64,000 nucleotides of DNA, taken from the NCBI RefSeq assembly GCF_030848805.1, contig NW_027270003.1, positions 348,438 through 412,437 of the forward strand, in the 5' to 3' direction. The translations under genes were made by a program, and so were the position numbers. The notes under the pieces are model-generated. The model made no database searches. It was given only the letters and a program-made list of their open reading frames with translations, and had not been told where the DNA came from. Source of the stretch: Temnothorax longispinosus. Its lineage: Eukaryota; Arthropoda; Insecta; Hymenoptera; Formicidae. Positions 32,226 to 44,159 of this stretch are shown piece by piece (positions within the stretch are counted from its first letter, which is position 1; every line of letters starts with the position of its first letter).

Positions 32226-33685
32226 TTGACACATTTCCGTCAATAATCAAGATTTTGGAAAAATTCAAACGCCATTTTGTTCGTCGTAAAAAGAGGAACA
32301 CATTTTCTCTAGTTCATTTTTTTATAGGATGTATAGTTTGATCGCTAGGGCAATTTAAACAAATAAATTGTTAATAACTTTTTATTGCATCGACTTACGA
32401 AACAACTATTTACAGATTCCTGTTTTACGACCCAAAAATAAAAAAAAAACATTAACTTAAGCCATCAACCTCGATAAAAATGTTCAATCGACCTGGCATA
32501 TGGACTACAAATAAAATACTCGCTTATTTTCGAGAAATTTTACTCTGAAACGCTCGAAATACAGATCACGACTAACCGAAAATAATACACAATAACACAC
32601 ACAAACAACACACACACAGTTCGCGGAAAAGAGTTTTATAATATACGACAATTCACAATAAAACCGCGAATTTTCCCCACGAAAAAGAGCATTTACTAGA
32701 TACATTCAACTTTGGCGCTCTCTATCTCTAGTGTTTTTTGAGCCACCGCAAAAAAATATATACGAAAATTGTAGAGAATTGAATCCTCTACAAGTTTTAT
32801 TGGAACATTTTTTTTATCAAACTAACAGGGGGCGATATAAGTGTCAATAAAATTGTTCAACCCCTAATTGACGGCACTTTTTTGGTTTTTACTTTTTTTT
32901 CTTGACAGCTATTAAAAATTTTTTCCAACAAAAGTTGTAGAAAATATTTTTCCCTACAAAACTAAAAAAAAAAGAACAAAATTTGACCAATAGAAGCCGA
33001 GATATTCAAACTTTAAATATTCATCCCTATTTTCAAGATGGCCGCCGACGCACAGGGAAATTTTGTTGGAACTTTGTGAATTTGGGCATCTTCTATGACC
33101 CTCTACTCACCCTCAAAAAATTGGCTTCTCAATCCGTTTTGTAGATATTTGGTGTTTTTCGAGCTAATTTTACTGGCCTAATAGTGCCGATAAAAATACA
33201 GAGTCACTGAATATTTAAACAAAATATTTATGTTAAAAGTTGACTTGAAATGTGGTTTATAAAGGAATATTTTTGATGGCGACTTTCAAGGAATTATTTG
33301 GCAACGCTGGCGCTGCAAGCTGTGCGCTCATGTCACACTTCATTCATAACGTACGGTTTATTATCAACTTTTATTTTCACAAATTGTCCCTTATTTTTGC
33401 CCACATTACTCGTCACTTTATGTTTCTTATCACTCATTATTATTATAAAATCTCTCTTTGATAAATAGAAAATGTCACAATATTCTTTGATTAATGAAAT
33501 TGACACTTACATTGACACTTTTGTTATCAACTTCACATTTTACAATCGGCGCCCTAAAAAGCGCAGCGTTGCCATATTGTTCTGACAGTAAAATTTACCG
33601 AAAAATAAAAAATTTCTAAATACACATAATATTTTCACTTTTTTTTTATAATTAAATCTAATTCTTCTCTTCTTCTTCTTCTTCT

Positions 33686-35389
33686 CTAGCCTGTTTTCAT
33701 CCACTCCTGGACATAGGCCTTTTCCATTTCCTTCCATGTCTTTCTTTTCTGTGCTGTCTGCATCCACCTCTTTCCTGCGTGGCGTTGGATGTCATCTTGC
33801 CATCTCGTTTGTGGTCGGCCAATGCTTCTTTTGGACTCTCTTGGTCTCCATTGCATCAGGACCTTGGTCCGTTTGGTGTTGCTTCTCGCAACATGTCCCG
33901 CCCATTGCCACTTTTGTCTACTTGCTCGTTCAACCACGTCGGCAACTCCTGTTCTTTTCCTTATCTCTTCGTTTCGGATTTTATCCCTCAGGCTGATTTT
34001 CAGCATTGCTCGCTCCATTGCCCTCTGACAGATTCTTAGTCGGTTTGCGCTGTTCGCTGTGAGAGTGATTGTTTCGAGTCCATATGTCGCAACTGGTAAT
34101 ATGCACGTATCATAAACTTTCCGTTTGAGGTTGATTGGGATTTTTGGTTCTCGGAGGATGTAGCTTAGTCTGCCGAATGCTGTCCACGCCAAGCCGATTC
34201 TTCTAGTGATCTCAGCTGTCTGGTTATTTTTTCCTAGCTTGATCTTGTGCCCTAGATACACGTATTCTTCTACCATCTCGAGAGTGTGGTTATCGATGCT
34301 AACTAGTATATTGGTGGGGCTCATGATTTTCGTCTTCTGGAGGTTCATTCTCAGGCCAACTGCTTGGGAAGCTTCCCTGAGTTCTTGTATCATTGTTGCG
34401 AGCTCGTCTGCATCGCTGCTGAATATGATAATGTCATCCGCGAAACGGAAATGGTTTAAACGTTTCCCATCAATATTAATGTCTTTTTGATCCCATGTTA
34501 GCCTCCCAAATACATCTTCCAGCGCCAAGGTGAAAAGTTTTGGTGAAATCGTATCGCCCTGTCTCACACCCCTCTTGATAGAGATTCTACCTGTAGTCCA
34601 ATCCTCTTCCATTTTAACGTGCAGGGTGGCATGCTCGTGTATGAATTTGATCAAGTTAGAATATCTAGAGTCAACTCGTGCTTTATCCAATGCTTCGAGC
34701 ACTGCCCATGTCTCAACTGAGTCGAAGGCCTTATGGTAATCTATGAAGGCCATATGCAGTGGGATATTGTACTCGGTGCATATTTTTATAAGTGTTCGTA
34801 CTGTTTGTATATGGTCATTCGTGTTGTACCCCCTTCTGAATCCTGCCTGTTCTATGGGTTGGTAGAAATCGAGCTTCTGGCTTAAACGATTCGTTATTAT
34901 TTTGGATAACAGCTTATAAAGGATTGAGAGTAGACTAATGGGTCTGTAATTTTCTATATTCGTGCAGTCGCCATTCTTAAAGAGCAGGATGACCTCTGCG
35001 TTCTGCCATGAGTCAGGGATTCTGCCTTCTTCCAGACATCTGTTCAGCAGTACCAGGAGTGCTTTTTCTAATTCTTCCCCTCCAACCTTGAGCATCTCGA
35101 CTGTTATCCGGTCTTCCCCTGGTGCTCTGTTGTTTTTTAGTTGTTTCAATGCTGCTTCCAGTTCTGACTTGTTAATGTCTGGTAAATCTTCGGATCCTAC
35201 GTTCAGAATTGTTTGTCTCGGTCGTCCTTGCTGGTTCGGATTTGGAGCTGATTGGCTGTAAAGTTTTCGGTAGAAGTCTTCAATGATCGCTGCGATTACG
35301 TCCCTCTCTGTTACTACCTCTTTTAGATTGTTCTTCATCTTATGAATTACTACCTTCCCTTTTGACAGTTTGGAGCGCAGAACTCTCAT
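33686..35389 (-). pseudogene. RTE-type reverse transcriptase domain
   Basis: 567 open codons. Conserved RT blocks: APGEDRITVEMLK, YRPISLLSILYKLLSKII, EQAGFRRGYNTNDHIQTV, MAFIDYHKAFDSV (first catalytic Asp), GVRQGDTISPKLFTLALE, FADDIIIF (catalytic Asp pair) and TKIMSP; then a C-terminal WAGHVARSNTKR and RWQDDIQ segment. It would copy element RNA at a nicked target. The domain itself appears intact; it is cut from the endonuclease by a stop and frameshift, so autonomous activity is unlikely. Confidence 0.85.
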
Positions 35390-35599
35390 GTTCGTATTGT
35401 TTTTAATGGCTTCTTTGATTGCTCGCGTGTTATACGCTCTTTTGTCTTTTCTAATCGCTTTTCTTACTGCCTTGTTTAGGTCCGTTTAGGTCTTTATATC
35501 CCGGTGAATCCCTGCTCGTTCTTCTTCTTTCTCTGATTTGCCTTTCAGTGTCTGGACTAAGTTTCGAGTTCCCACGCCTCTGAAGTGAGCACACTTTTC

Positions 35600-36682
35600 T
35601 CACGGCACTTCGGATGCTGTTTGTGATTTGTGTTGACAGCGCAGTTCTAGTTCTTGTAGCTTTTCGGTTGGTTTTAATTTCTGTTTGAGCGTAGTCTTAT
35701 ATTCTTCTTCCTTCCCTCTCAGCTCTGCTAATGTTAGCCTGACCTTTTTATTCATGAGACGTTTCCTCTCGAGCCGAGTATCTACTAAGACTTTTGCTCT
35801 CACCAACCTGTGGTCGCTGCCCGTGTCGAAACGATTTAAGGTTGACACATCTACACAAATGCGCTTGTCAGTGGCTAGCACGTAGTCTATTTCGTTTTTG
35901 ATAGTGCTGTCCGGACTTCTCCATGTCCACTTCCTTCTGGGATGCTTTTTAAAGAAGGTGTTTAAGCAGTATATTTTCTCTTTGCTCAGGAAGTCCATCA
36001 TCACTTGTCCCCTTGGGTTTCTCGTGCTCAGACCAAAGGCACCGATGTACTGTGAGTCCGCCTGGGTCATCGCTCCAATTTTAGCATTAAAGTCACCAGT
36101 TATAATGGTAAACTTGGTCTTTTCCGCACTTTTTGCTGCTGTCAGGTCTTCATAGAACTGCTCAATGTCTTCCTCTGTCAAAGCTGAAGTTGGTGCGTAG
36201 GCCTGTATTATTTGTATGCTGCACTTGTTATTAAGTCTTAGCACTACATAAATTACCCTGTCCGATATAGCTTTGATTTTGGTCATAAGGTGTTTCAATT
36301 TTTTATGAATTAGCAGGGCCACACCTCCGATGTGTGAATCTATGTCAGAGTTCTTTTGAAGAAGCATATGTCCAGATTTCATGATTGTGACCGCTTTCCC
36401 ATTCAGCCTGGTCTCGCTTATTCCGAGGACGTTCCACTTGATGTTTTCTAATTCATTTTCGAGGTTGATCAGATGTTCTTCGAGTCTCATTGTGCGAATG
36501 TTATACGACGCAATGTAGAGGGTCTTCTTGGTACGCTTGTGTTCCGTATTCCGTTTTCGTTTCCTTCCATTCATCGAATTTGTGCCTCCCCCAGAATCCA
36601 TGAGGCAGACTGACGTGTCAGTGTGAGATTCCGAGCGTCCCGCTTTACTCGCCTGGGGTAATTTTGTTTTCGAGTTCGACAT
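35600..36682 (-). pseudogene. RTE-type apurinic endonuclease domain
   Basis: 360 codons from ATG. Blocks: ASYNIRTM, LGISETRLNG (metal-binding Glu), IIQAYAPTSAL, TIITGDFNAKIG, NEIDYVLAT and GSDHRLVRAK, all features of the exonuclease-III-like nuclease that nicks target DNA for LINEs. The N-terminal 50 residues are basic and unassigned. The frame ends at 35600 by a stop before the RT. Confidence 0.85.
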
Positions 36683-36698
36683 TTCATGGTGAAGGTTT

Positions 36699-37130
36699 TT
36701 GGCATTTAAAACGCCACGCTTGCCAGACGTGTTGGCGAGTACCTGTTTTGGTCCGCGGGAGCTATTTTATTTCACTTCTACTCTTCAAGCGAGCCTGACG
36801 AGCGTTCCCCCATCGCCATCCGGGGGACGCGTCTTTAGGGGGTTACAGGCTCCCCCAGGTAGCGCCGAGATCCTCTCTTTTCCCCACCTATCCCATCCTG
36901 GGAAGGCGGAGAGCGAGTCTCCCATTAGGAGGAAGATTCGACTTGGTGGCGTCCCCCGAAAATTTCGAGGAGGCGCGCATTCTGGTAGCCACCGTCGCCC
37001 TTCACCAGACCCCCACCCGGATCACCGAGAAAAAAAACCCCGCAGGATTTGTGATACCTGCCTGGGGTTGAACCCGGATCTCCGGAACGTGAATCCGGCG
37101 ACTAGCATTAGTGACTACCGACTCGCAACT
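36699..37130 (-). mobile_element. tRNA-like SINE or LINE 5' region
   Basis: Minus strand at about 37055-37125 has an A-box-like TCACTAATGCTAGTCG, an anticodon-arm-like CCGGATTCACGTTCCGG and a B-box GGGTTCAACCC; a GC-rich body follows and abuts the LINE start. Either a tRNA-derived SINE or part of the LINE 5' region; no TSD was found. Confidence 0.45.
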
Positions 37131-38122
37131 CTATGAGGAAGCAATAATGAACAACAGTCTTCGAGAAAACATATTCACAAACGTGTAATAAATTGCGATG
37201 ATAGTGACAATGAAGTTATTTTTTTGAAGCGGTCGGGAATGAGGAAGTCTGAGGCGAGTGAATCGAACGAGTCGAAGCTCTGGTAAAAGTGAGCTTTATT
37301 TCTTTTAAAATATATACATGATGACTCAGCGCGTGAGTTGTGGATAGGGCTTTGTCTTTAGATTTGTGTGATTCGCCTGTGCGACTCGGGGATCGTCACC
37401 CTTATCGATGGCCACCACAGCTCTGGTGGAAGTGCCGGTCCGGCAGCGGTTGGTCGTCGTGGTGGCGAGGGCCTCCTGGCTCTTCTCCTTGGTCGTGGTC
37501 GTCGGCGGCCTCTGCTAAAGCGGGCAGAGTTGCCCGGTGCTACTACCACCACGAACCGAATTTGTCCGGTTCGGCGGGTGGGAGGGGCAGGCTCTCCCTT
37601 GCGTAGTAGCAGGCGCAAGTCGGTGGCACGTCGTTCCGAGGAACGGTGCGAGGATTCCGCTCGCTCCAGGTTGGAGCGGAATATGTAAGGTTTGTCTCAA
37701 TCACGGTCGCTACTGCCGGTATATGTAACGCCCGGTCTTGTAGCCTCAACGTGAGAGAAGAAAGCGTGCTCGTCTTGGGCAGGCTCGCCCTTATGTATCG
37801 TTCCTGCCGAATATTGATTGCGAGTAACGACAGCCGCCCCGCGGCGACAGGTGTTACTCGCGCTGGCGGCGCGCGAGTGGGGTTGTGCCACGTGCGCCCG
37901 GCCGGGCGGGCTTGAGCGCGCGGGCCGGGTTGCCGCACTCGCAGGCGCGCCGTTCGGAGGACGGATCCGAACAGTTATAGATTCCAGTACTCAATGCTCA
38001 AGCTGTAAGTTTATAAAAAATTGATTATTTTTATTTGTTTATATATATATATATATTAACTTTTTGTAATTTTATTGTTAATATATATTAATTTTTTATA
38101 AATTTATATATTCTTATTTTTT
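37131..38122. other. GC-rich unassigned block and AT-rich stretch
   Basis: 37180-38005 is GC-rich with multiple overlapping open frames and no recognised product; a donor-like CAAGCT|GTAAGT ends it at about 38005 and a minus-strand AATAAA lies near 37300, so an LTR fragment is possible. 38006-38122 is AT-rich. Confidence 0.35.
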
Positions 38123-40377
38123 ACAATGGAAATAAAGGCCAACAATTGAGCAAAACAGTATGTCAAATAGGGTCAAATCAATAGTTCATTTAATAATATA
38201 TACAAATTACGGTACGTTTCGAACACACAGTGTCTTCTTCAGCTGATAAAATCGAATAATTACATGAAGTCGCGCAATAAGCAAAGTATCAAATAATCAA
38301 AAAAATAATAATAAATAAAGAGGTAAACAATCGAAGACGGGCAAGGATTGACCACACCGCTGACTGACCTAAGATCTAACATTTTTAACAACTGACTTGG
38401 TTCGTTTTTAAATAAACTATTGATTTGACATATTGTTTTGCTCGATTGTTGGCCTTTATTTCCATTGTATTTGACATATACGAGCGATTACTTTATTTAT
38501 TCGTTGTTTACACCCCGGCCTAAAATGGGGTCCTATCAATTTAGAAGATTCCAATCTTTCAATTTCTTTAATTTTATATGGTTCCAATTTGGTGATGAAA
38601 CTCTTTTCGTATTCAAGGAATGGATCGATGCAAACTACAGAGCCATAAGAGCCACATCAAAAATACATTTGTTAAAGCTTTGTAAACATCACAACTTGAC
38701 TCCATCGCATCTTAATTATATGTAAAACGCGTTGAACCTATACCATTCACGCTCCATAGGAAAGCTGGAGAGGTTGCTTTGCAAGTGTAGAACTAAGACT
38801 TTACGCATAGAAATATTGGATCTATACAGAATTATCCACGGTTCACGATAAGAAACTTCCTATCTTTCCCGAAAATTGTCTAACAGCCTACCCGCTCGCG
38901 TATGGAACGACATTATCAGACGTTACACTGTTCGATTCCAAAACTTACAACGTAGGTTAACGGATACTTACCAAAGAAAATTTGCTTGGCTAAAAAAACA
39001 ATTTCAACTTAAACAAGCTCACACCTCCAGACCGATCACATATTACTAGTCTATCGATAACAACAACCCAATTCACATAGGTACATTATGCACAAAATTT
39101 ACCGGAGGGAAACAATGAAACCTTCGTAAAAACTTATATCAATCCCATATATTTTACAAATAACACATCTGACCCTTTAAGCCATACGAACGAAAAATGG
39201 TTTATAAATCTTCCAGACACGGTGATCCCACTAGAGAGGCATAAAAATTTTTGAAATTGTTTGTAATTATACAGAAAATGGTAAGCGCGTTACAAGATAT
39301 TAATACGTACTCAGTCGTAAAAAAGACTCTTCAAAAATTATAGAAAATAAATTAAATAACCTATTAAAAACATTGGTAAGAAAAGGATATATTTCCCAAA
39401 AGTATATTCTCTCCGCTCGAGTGACTCACTTCTTCCTAAAGCCTACGGTCTTCCGAAAATCCACAAGGAAAATTTTTCTTTCAGAATAATTGTTGCTTCC
39501 GTTAATACTGCGCTTTATGGCTTTGCAAGCTACTTACACCAAATAATTTCCGATAGCATACCTAAGACGGACAGTCACGTCAGTAACAGTTTTAACTTGT
39601 ATAGCGAACTCTCCGGTAAAAAGATTTCGAGCAGCGAAATGTTGGTGTCGTTGGATGTAGTTTCTCTCTTTACGAATGTTTCCATAGGTCTGGCACTTGA
39701 GGGCATCAGCAATAGATGGGCTTATATTAAAAAAAGAACGAAAATATCTAAAAAAGAATTTATCTCGGCGATAGAATTTGTTCTTTCGTCAACCTTTTTC
39801 ACATTTAACAATGTAATAAATATACAAACAAACCCTTAGATCACCAATGGGATCACCACTTTCCCCAATAATTGCTGATGTAGTCATGCAAGACTTGGAA
39901 CAAAAAACGCTAAATTCTATAAATGCATGTTTGTCCATTTACCAGATATGTTGATGACATATTCATGGCCACTCTGTCGAACATGATTGAATGTATCCTG
40001 GATACTTTCAACAGCTATCATGAACGCCTTAAATTTATGATAGAATATGAGAATAACCGTTGTTTAAGTTTCTTAGATCTGTCGCTACAGGTAGTGGATA
40101 ATACCATACAAATCGATTGATTTCACAAGAAAACGTTCTCGGGCAAATACTTATCATATTTTTCAAACCATCCTTTCTGCCACAAAATAGGCACCATCTA
40201 TAGTCTAGTGGACAGAGCAGTTTTGTTATTTCACCCCATGTACCACAAAAAAAATTTAGAAATAATTATTGAAATGTTATTGGACAACGGTTATTCTCTA
40301 AAATTAATTTTAAAGAAAATAAACTCCAGGCTCGACAATTTGATTAATGGAAAACTCAGAAATAATAGGAACAACGC
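38123..40377 (+). mobile_element. Second Penelope-like element, cut by a gypsy LTR
   Basis: A terminal inverted pair (38123-38192 and 38401-38468, ACAATGGAAATAAAGGCCAA and its complement) resembles a Penelope pseudo-LTR. Downstream, in several frames, are HHNLTPSHL, SLPARVWNDIIRR, MLVSLDVVSLFTNV (first RT Asp block, about 39640), a YVDDIFMATL block (about 39945), FHKKTFSGKYLSYFSNHP and GTIYSLVDRAVLL. The coding region ends exactly where TGTTACGTC of the long LTR begins; the GIY-YIG part is not seen. Many stops show decay. Confidence 0.85.
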
Positions 40378-40937
40378 TGTTACGTCCTGTGAACTTCGCG
40401 ATTTAATTCTTTCATAAAGGCATTTCGTAAGATGTTTTTCCTACAGAATTGTTTTTGGGATGACGAGAATCGAACAATATTTGTCGATCGGCGGGCAGGT
40501 TACTAATCAAGAATGAATCACCATTCTTTCCAACAGCAAAATCAAATAACAAGTATATTAATTGTGAAACCTGCGCCGCCTGTCAACGGCCGGTCAATAG
40601 CCGGTCAGCCCGTTATTCCCGGGGAAAATTCGAGAAAAACACTTGACGCTAGACGATGACAGATAAGAACGAGACAAAAGAATTTCCGAAATCTAGTGTC
40701 TCGATCCACGAGAAATTGTGAAACCCGCGCCGCCGAAAATTCGTGGAAAACACTTGACGGTAGACAATAACAGATAAAGACGAGACAATAGAATTTTTGG
40801 AATCAAGCATCTCGATCGTTTCCGTGAGAAAAACATGTTTTTCAGATGATGACTAACAAGAGTCATCATCGGAAAAACAAGTTCCCCACCAAAAAAAATT
40901 GAATTAAGTTACTCCTTGATAATCCACCCCTAAAATC

Positions 40938-40973
40938 ATATATAAACCGCGACGGCGGGACACCATTTCATTC
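40938..40973 (+). promoter_or_regulatory. Core promoter of the copy-1 LTR
   Basis: ATATATAAA (40938-40946) followed 22 bp later by an initiator-like TCATTC. The copy-2 LTR has TATAAAAA and TCACTT at the same spacing, with a shared CGCGAC just after the TATA box. Confidence 0.6.
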
Positions 40974-41194
40974 TGAAACTTTAAACAGTAAAGTCCGCGC
41001 CTACGAGATTCTTGGCACAATTATTTCTGGTCTCAATCCCGTTGTCAACTTTATCATTGCTATAAATTCTGTGCGGGTCAATATCATCGCATTGCATTAC
41101 CGAGCCAACGGTCCAGAAGAATCTTCGATTCAGTCTCACCGGCGCGATTACTGACTCAGAGCCATTACATCCCGTGATCACCATCAGCTTTAAT

Positions 41195-41782
41195 AGTAAG
41201 TCCCAAATATCTATCACTCCTTTTCTATCTACATATATAAATAACAGGCATACATATATATATCTTCAAAACTCCCCCTACTTCGATTTTTTAAAATATT
41301 AAATAATTTTAGTGTACTCACACGTGCACCGCCGCAGTTCCATAGGGGTAGTTATCCGAAAACGGATAAATCAGAACAGGCGCGCCCGCGAAGTGGAGCG
41401 ACAGCTCCTTGCCTCATTTCTCAAACGCGAACGGTCTCCGCATATCGACCACCGTATCCCCGATTCTCCTCCTTCATCTTCCCCCTCACCTATCCGCTGT
41501 TCCCTTCCGTATCGGGTGTTCCCCGATACCCCTAAATTATCGCCTTTCCTAGAGCCCTCCTATTCCCCGGTTCCTTCCGAGGAACTCGAGGATTCCCCCC
41601 ACAGCCCTTTCCTAGACTGTTATTCCCCCACTCCAGTTGAATATCCAGATCAATCGTGCTGTAGATCACCCTCCCCCGCATTCTCCAGATCGACCATCGA
41701 GATTCTCGACGGTCGATCACCTTCCCCCGCGCTCTCCTGTTCCAGCGTGGAAATCATATATGAGTCGATTTCCTTAGATTAA
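41195..41782 (+). CDS. LTR-encoded Ser/Pro-rich protein, start codon made by splicing (copy 1)
   Basis: The last exon-1 base A (41195) precedes donor GTAAGT; acceptor TTTTAG ends at 41312 and exon 2 starts TG, so splicing of a 117-bp intron creates ATG. The 156-residue product has a basic N-terminal motif QNRRAREVERQLLASFLKRE, then a Ser/Pro-rich region with YRVFPDTP and EPSYSPVPSEEL, and an end with repeated RSPSPA plus STIEIL/SSVEII. No transmembrane segment or known domain. Copy 2 keeps the frame, the junction and these motifs despite in-frame indels, which favours real coding. Its position before the primer site, inside the LTR, is unusual. Function unknown; the basic motif could bind RNA or act as nuclear signal (inference). 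Confidence 0.6.
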
Positions 41783-42517
41783 ATAAGTAACACCGTTAAT
41801 GTAATGTAACCTTAAGCGCAATAGTTCCTCAATAAGTACATACATTATACCATTTAATCTCTCCTTTTTCTTTTCATATAAATTCTTCGCTAATAATGAT
41901 TCTGTAATAGTCGAGCAGGATGTCAAGTTAATTTAGACATTTTTCCCTCTAAATCCTGCTCGAAAACCTCCGCACTTTTGTAACACCCGCGCCCTTTCCA
42001 CACACACACACACACATACACCTCACACTAGTATATATGCGTGTATAATGATTTGCCTATTTTTGTTGTAATTATATTCTGCTTAAATTTTACTAGATCT
42101 CTTTCTTTATTAATGAATGTTTAAACGATTTTGTCATGAATAAATATATACTAATTATAAAATGAATACCAGTCATTTCATAAACTAAGACCTCGTCTTC
42201 ACCTCCCTCGCTCTCTCAGAAATCGCACAAGGTCCGATCCCCGGTAAAAGGGATAATATCCTTGACCAAAAACAGGACCACGAGTGCACGAAACTCTCAG
42301 TAGGCGTAATAGCGTCTCTTCTGGACGTTGACTCATGACTGGAGTTTCCCGCTACGTGCATTCGTCTCGAGGCACGCGTCTTTTCCAGCGTGCACCCGAG
42401 ATACGATAAGATCTTGTTACGTCTTCCTATCTCCCCTCCTCTAGATAGCCTTTTCCTTGCTATCTTTCTAAAATATTCTACAAATTTCGGAGTTTGACGT
42501 AACAGACTTTTGAATTT

Positions 42518-42535
42518 TGGGGGCTCGTCCGGGAT
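42518..42535 (+). promoter_or_regulatory. Primer binding site, tRNA-Pro type (copy 1)
   Basis: TGGGGGCTCGTCCGGGAT, 13 bp after the LTR end; this 18-mer is the known tRNA-Pro complement used by several vertebrate gammaretroviruses. Confidence 0.9.
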
Positions 42536-42562
42536 GAAAAGTGCGATTTTTCGAGAGTGGTG

Positions 42563-44133
42563 ATGAATACGAAGTCAAAATCTGATAAAAATCAAGTTGA
42601 TGATCTCTATAAACAAGCCATAGAGAATCAAGGCAAAATTAAAACCAATAGTTTTACACATCCACTCCCCTTCCTAACATTAAATCAGCACCTAGACAAA
42701 TTTTCATTCCAAACATTAACGAGACACCGGAGGACAAACAAAATATAACCGATACGTCCGATTTCACCCTTCACGTTTCCAACGATTCCTCAGATAAAAC
42801 AATACTACCCGCACGGTCAGTTAAATATAATTCCTTTATAAGCATCGCAGATACAATGGCACACGCTAACCCCTTCGCTACCCTAAAATACGCGGTAGAG
42901 GCCGTTCCCTTCTTCGACGGAAAAAATATTCCGTTAACATATTTTATCGAGGGATGCGAACAAGCGAAATCCATGCTGCCCAATGAGGCAGAATCTCAAT
43001 TCACCAGAATAATCAGAACCCGAATTATAGGCGAAGCTCGCCGTACCATACAAGATCAAGATTTCGATACAGTAGCCTCTTTAACAAAATACTTAGAACA
43101 AGTTTATGGCGCGGTTAAAAATATTTATCAGTTACAAGGAGAGCTAGGTTGCATATATCAAAAAAACGAGGAAGACGTCGTTACATATGCAAATCGGGTA
43201 AAGCTATTAGGTAAACAAATATTAGAAGCCCATAAAAATTCGGAAAATGCCCTTCCCGGTCAAAATATTAAAGCATCTTTAGAAAGAAATATGTGCAAAT
43301 GTTTTATTAAAGGATTAAAGCCGGCAATTGAGCAAAGAGTAACGAGAAATTTAGACGTCCAGGCAACCATGGCCGACGCGTTACGGATAGAAAGAGAGCT
43401 ACACGAGATGACAGATTTACGACAGGGACCGGGTAGTATATCAAATAAACCACCAATTGTTACCCGATCTCACGAAACCTGTCAGGTCTGTTTTAAAGAG
43501 GGACACATAGCCTCTAATTGTAGAAAACTGACTCAACCTTCCCAACAATCACATAATAAGACCGGCTTGGGAACTGAGATTTTGATATGTCAGATTTGCA
43601 AAAAACGTGGACATAGCGCCGACAAATGTCGCCTCCGCGATCCTCAAGTCCAACGCCCTGTTAACATAGTCCAAGAAAATCATCTTATCTGTCAATTGTG
43701 CTCTAAATCTGGCCACGACGCTAAAACATGCAGAGCAAACAATAATCAGAATATTAACAATCAGAATAAGGTTTTGATAATTTGTCAGTGGTGCGATAAA
43801 CCGGGGCACTCAGCTAATAATTGCTGGAAGAAGCAAAATGAACAACGTAACGCAGAAAATAAATCGAAAATTGTTTGTCAAATTTGCAATAATTTCGGAC
43901 ACATTGCTAAGAATTGTCGAGCTAATATAGAATCAAATATTACAGCCAAAAACTCATTATTCTGTCGTTATTGCAAGGGAGAAGGGCATCTCCTTGAAAA
44001 TTGTGAATTACGCATTGCGAGCAATAATCGCAGGCAAGTAAATAATCAGGGAAACTCCAATGGCCCCTCGAAGTCGGGTGTGGAACAGGGGTCCGAACGG
44101 ATCTCACACCCATCGACATCTCAAACTCAATAG
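42563..44133 (+). pseudogene. Gypsy gag with six CCHC knuckles (copy 1, frameshifted)
   Basis: An N-terminal frame (from ATG 42563, TKSKSDKNQVDDLYKQAIEN) is lost by a frameshift near 42650-42750; the main frame resumes and is open to 44133. Capsid-like blocks (VPFFDGKNIPLTYFIEGCE, LEQVYGAVKNIYQLQGELG) precede six zinc knuckles: CQVCFKEGHIASNC, CQICKKRGHSADKC, CQLCSKSGHDAKTC, CQWCDKPGHSANNC, CQICNNFGHIAKNC and CRYCKGEGHLLENC. Most retroelement gags have one to three. The region would package RNA. Copy 2 is intact over the N-terminus but truncated after the fourth knuckle. Confidence 0.85.
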
Positions 44134-44159
44134 ATAACAACGCTTCTGAAATACGACCC

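Larger units (their letters stand above)
29802..34461. repeat. Near-perfect 4.66-kb palindrome
   Basis: Left arm 29802-32099 is the reverse complement of right arm 32164-34461 with centre at about 32131; every conceptual translation in one arm recurs in the other at mirrored coordinates (sums of 64263). Arms contain the 3' part of an RTE-type LINE plus 1.5 kb of its downstream flank. The innermost about 60 bp of each arm differ at six positions while the next several hundred bases appear identical. The right arm continues into the rest of the LINE, the left arm does not. Confidence 0.9.
33686..36682 (-). mobile_element. RTE-type LINE, nearly full-length coding region
   Basis: One polyprotein region on the minus strand: APE-type endonuclease (35600-36682) then reverse transcriptase (33686-35389), separated by about 210 bp holding a stop and frameshift. 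A GAA-type tail follows the stop at 33660-33685. The RT C-terminus has GRPQTRWQDDIQRHAGKRW, characteristic of RTE/BovB-like and related insect LINEs. The 3' half lies in the palindrome. Confidence 0.8.
40378..42504 (+). repeat. Long LTR (2.13 kb) of gypsy copy 1
   Basis: Starts TGTTACGTCCTG and ends GACGTAACA, short inverted termini shared with the copy-2 LTR. U3 holds a duplicated segment (about 40566-40680 and 40717-40812, ATTGTGAAACCTGCGCCGCC type). A TATA box lies 560 bp in, a spliced ORF follows, then a CA microsatellite and AATAAA at about 42140, then about 360 bp of U5-like sequence. The R region is therefore over 1 kb, unusually long. It is inserted in a Penelope coding region. Confidence 0.85.
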
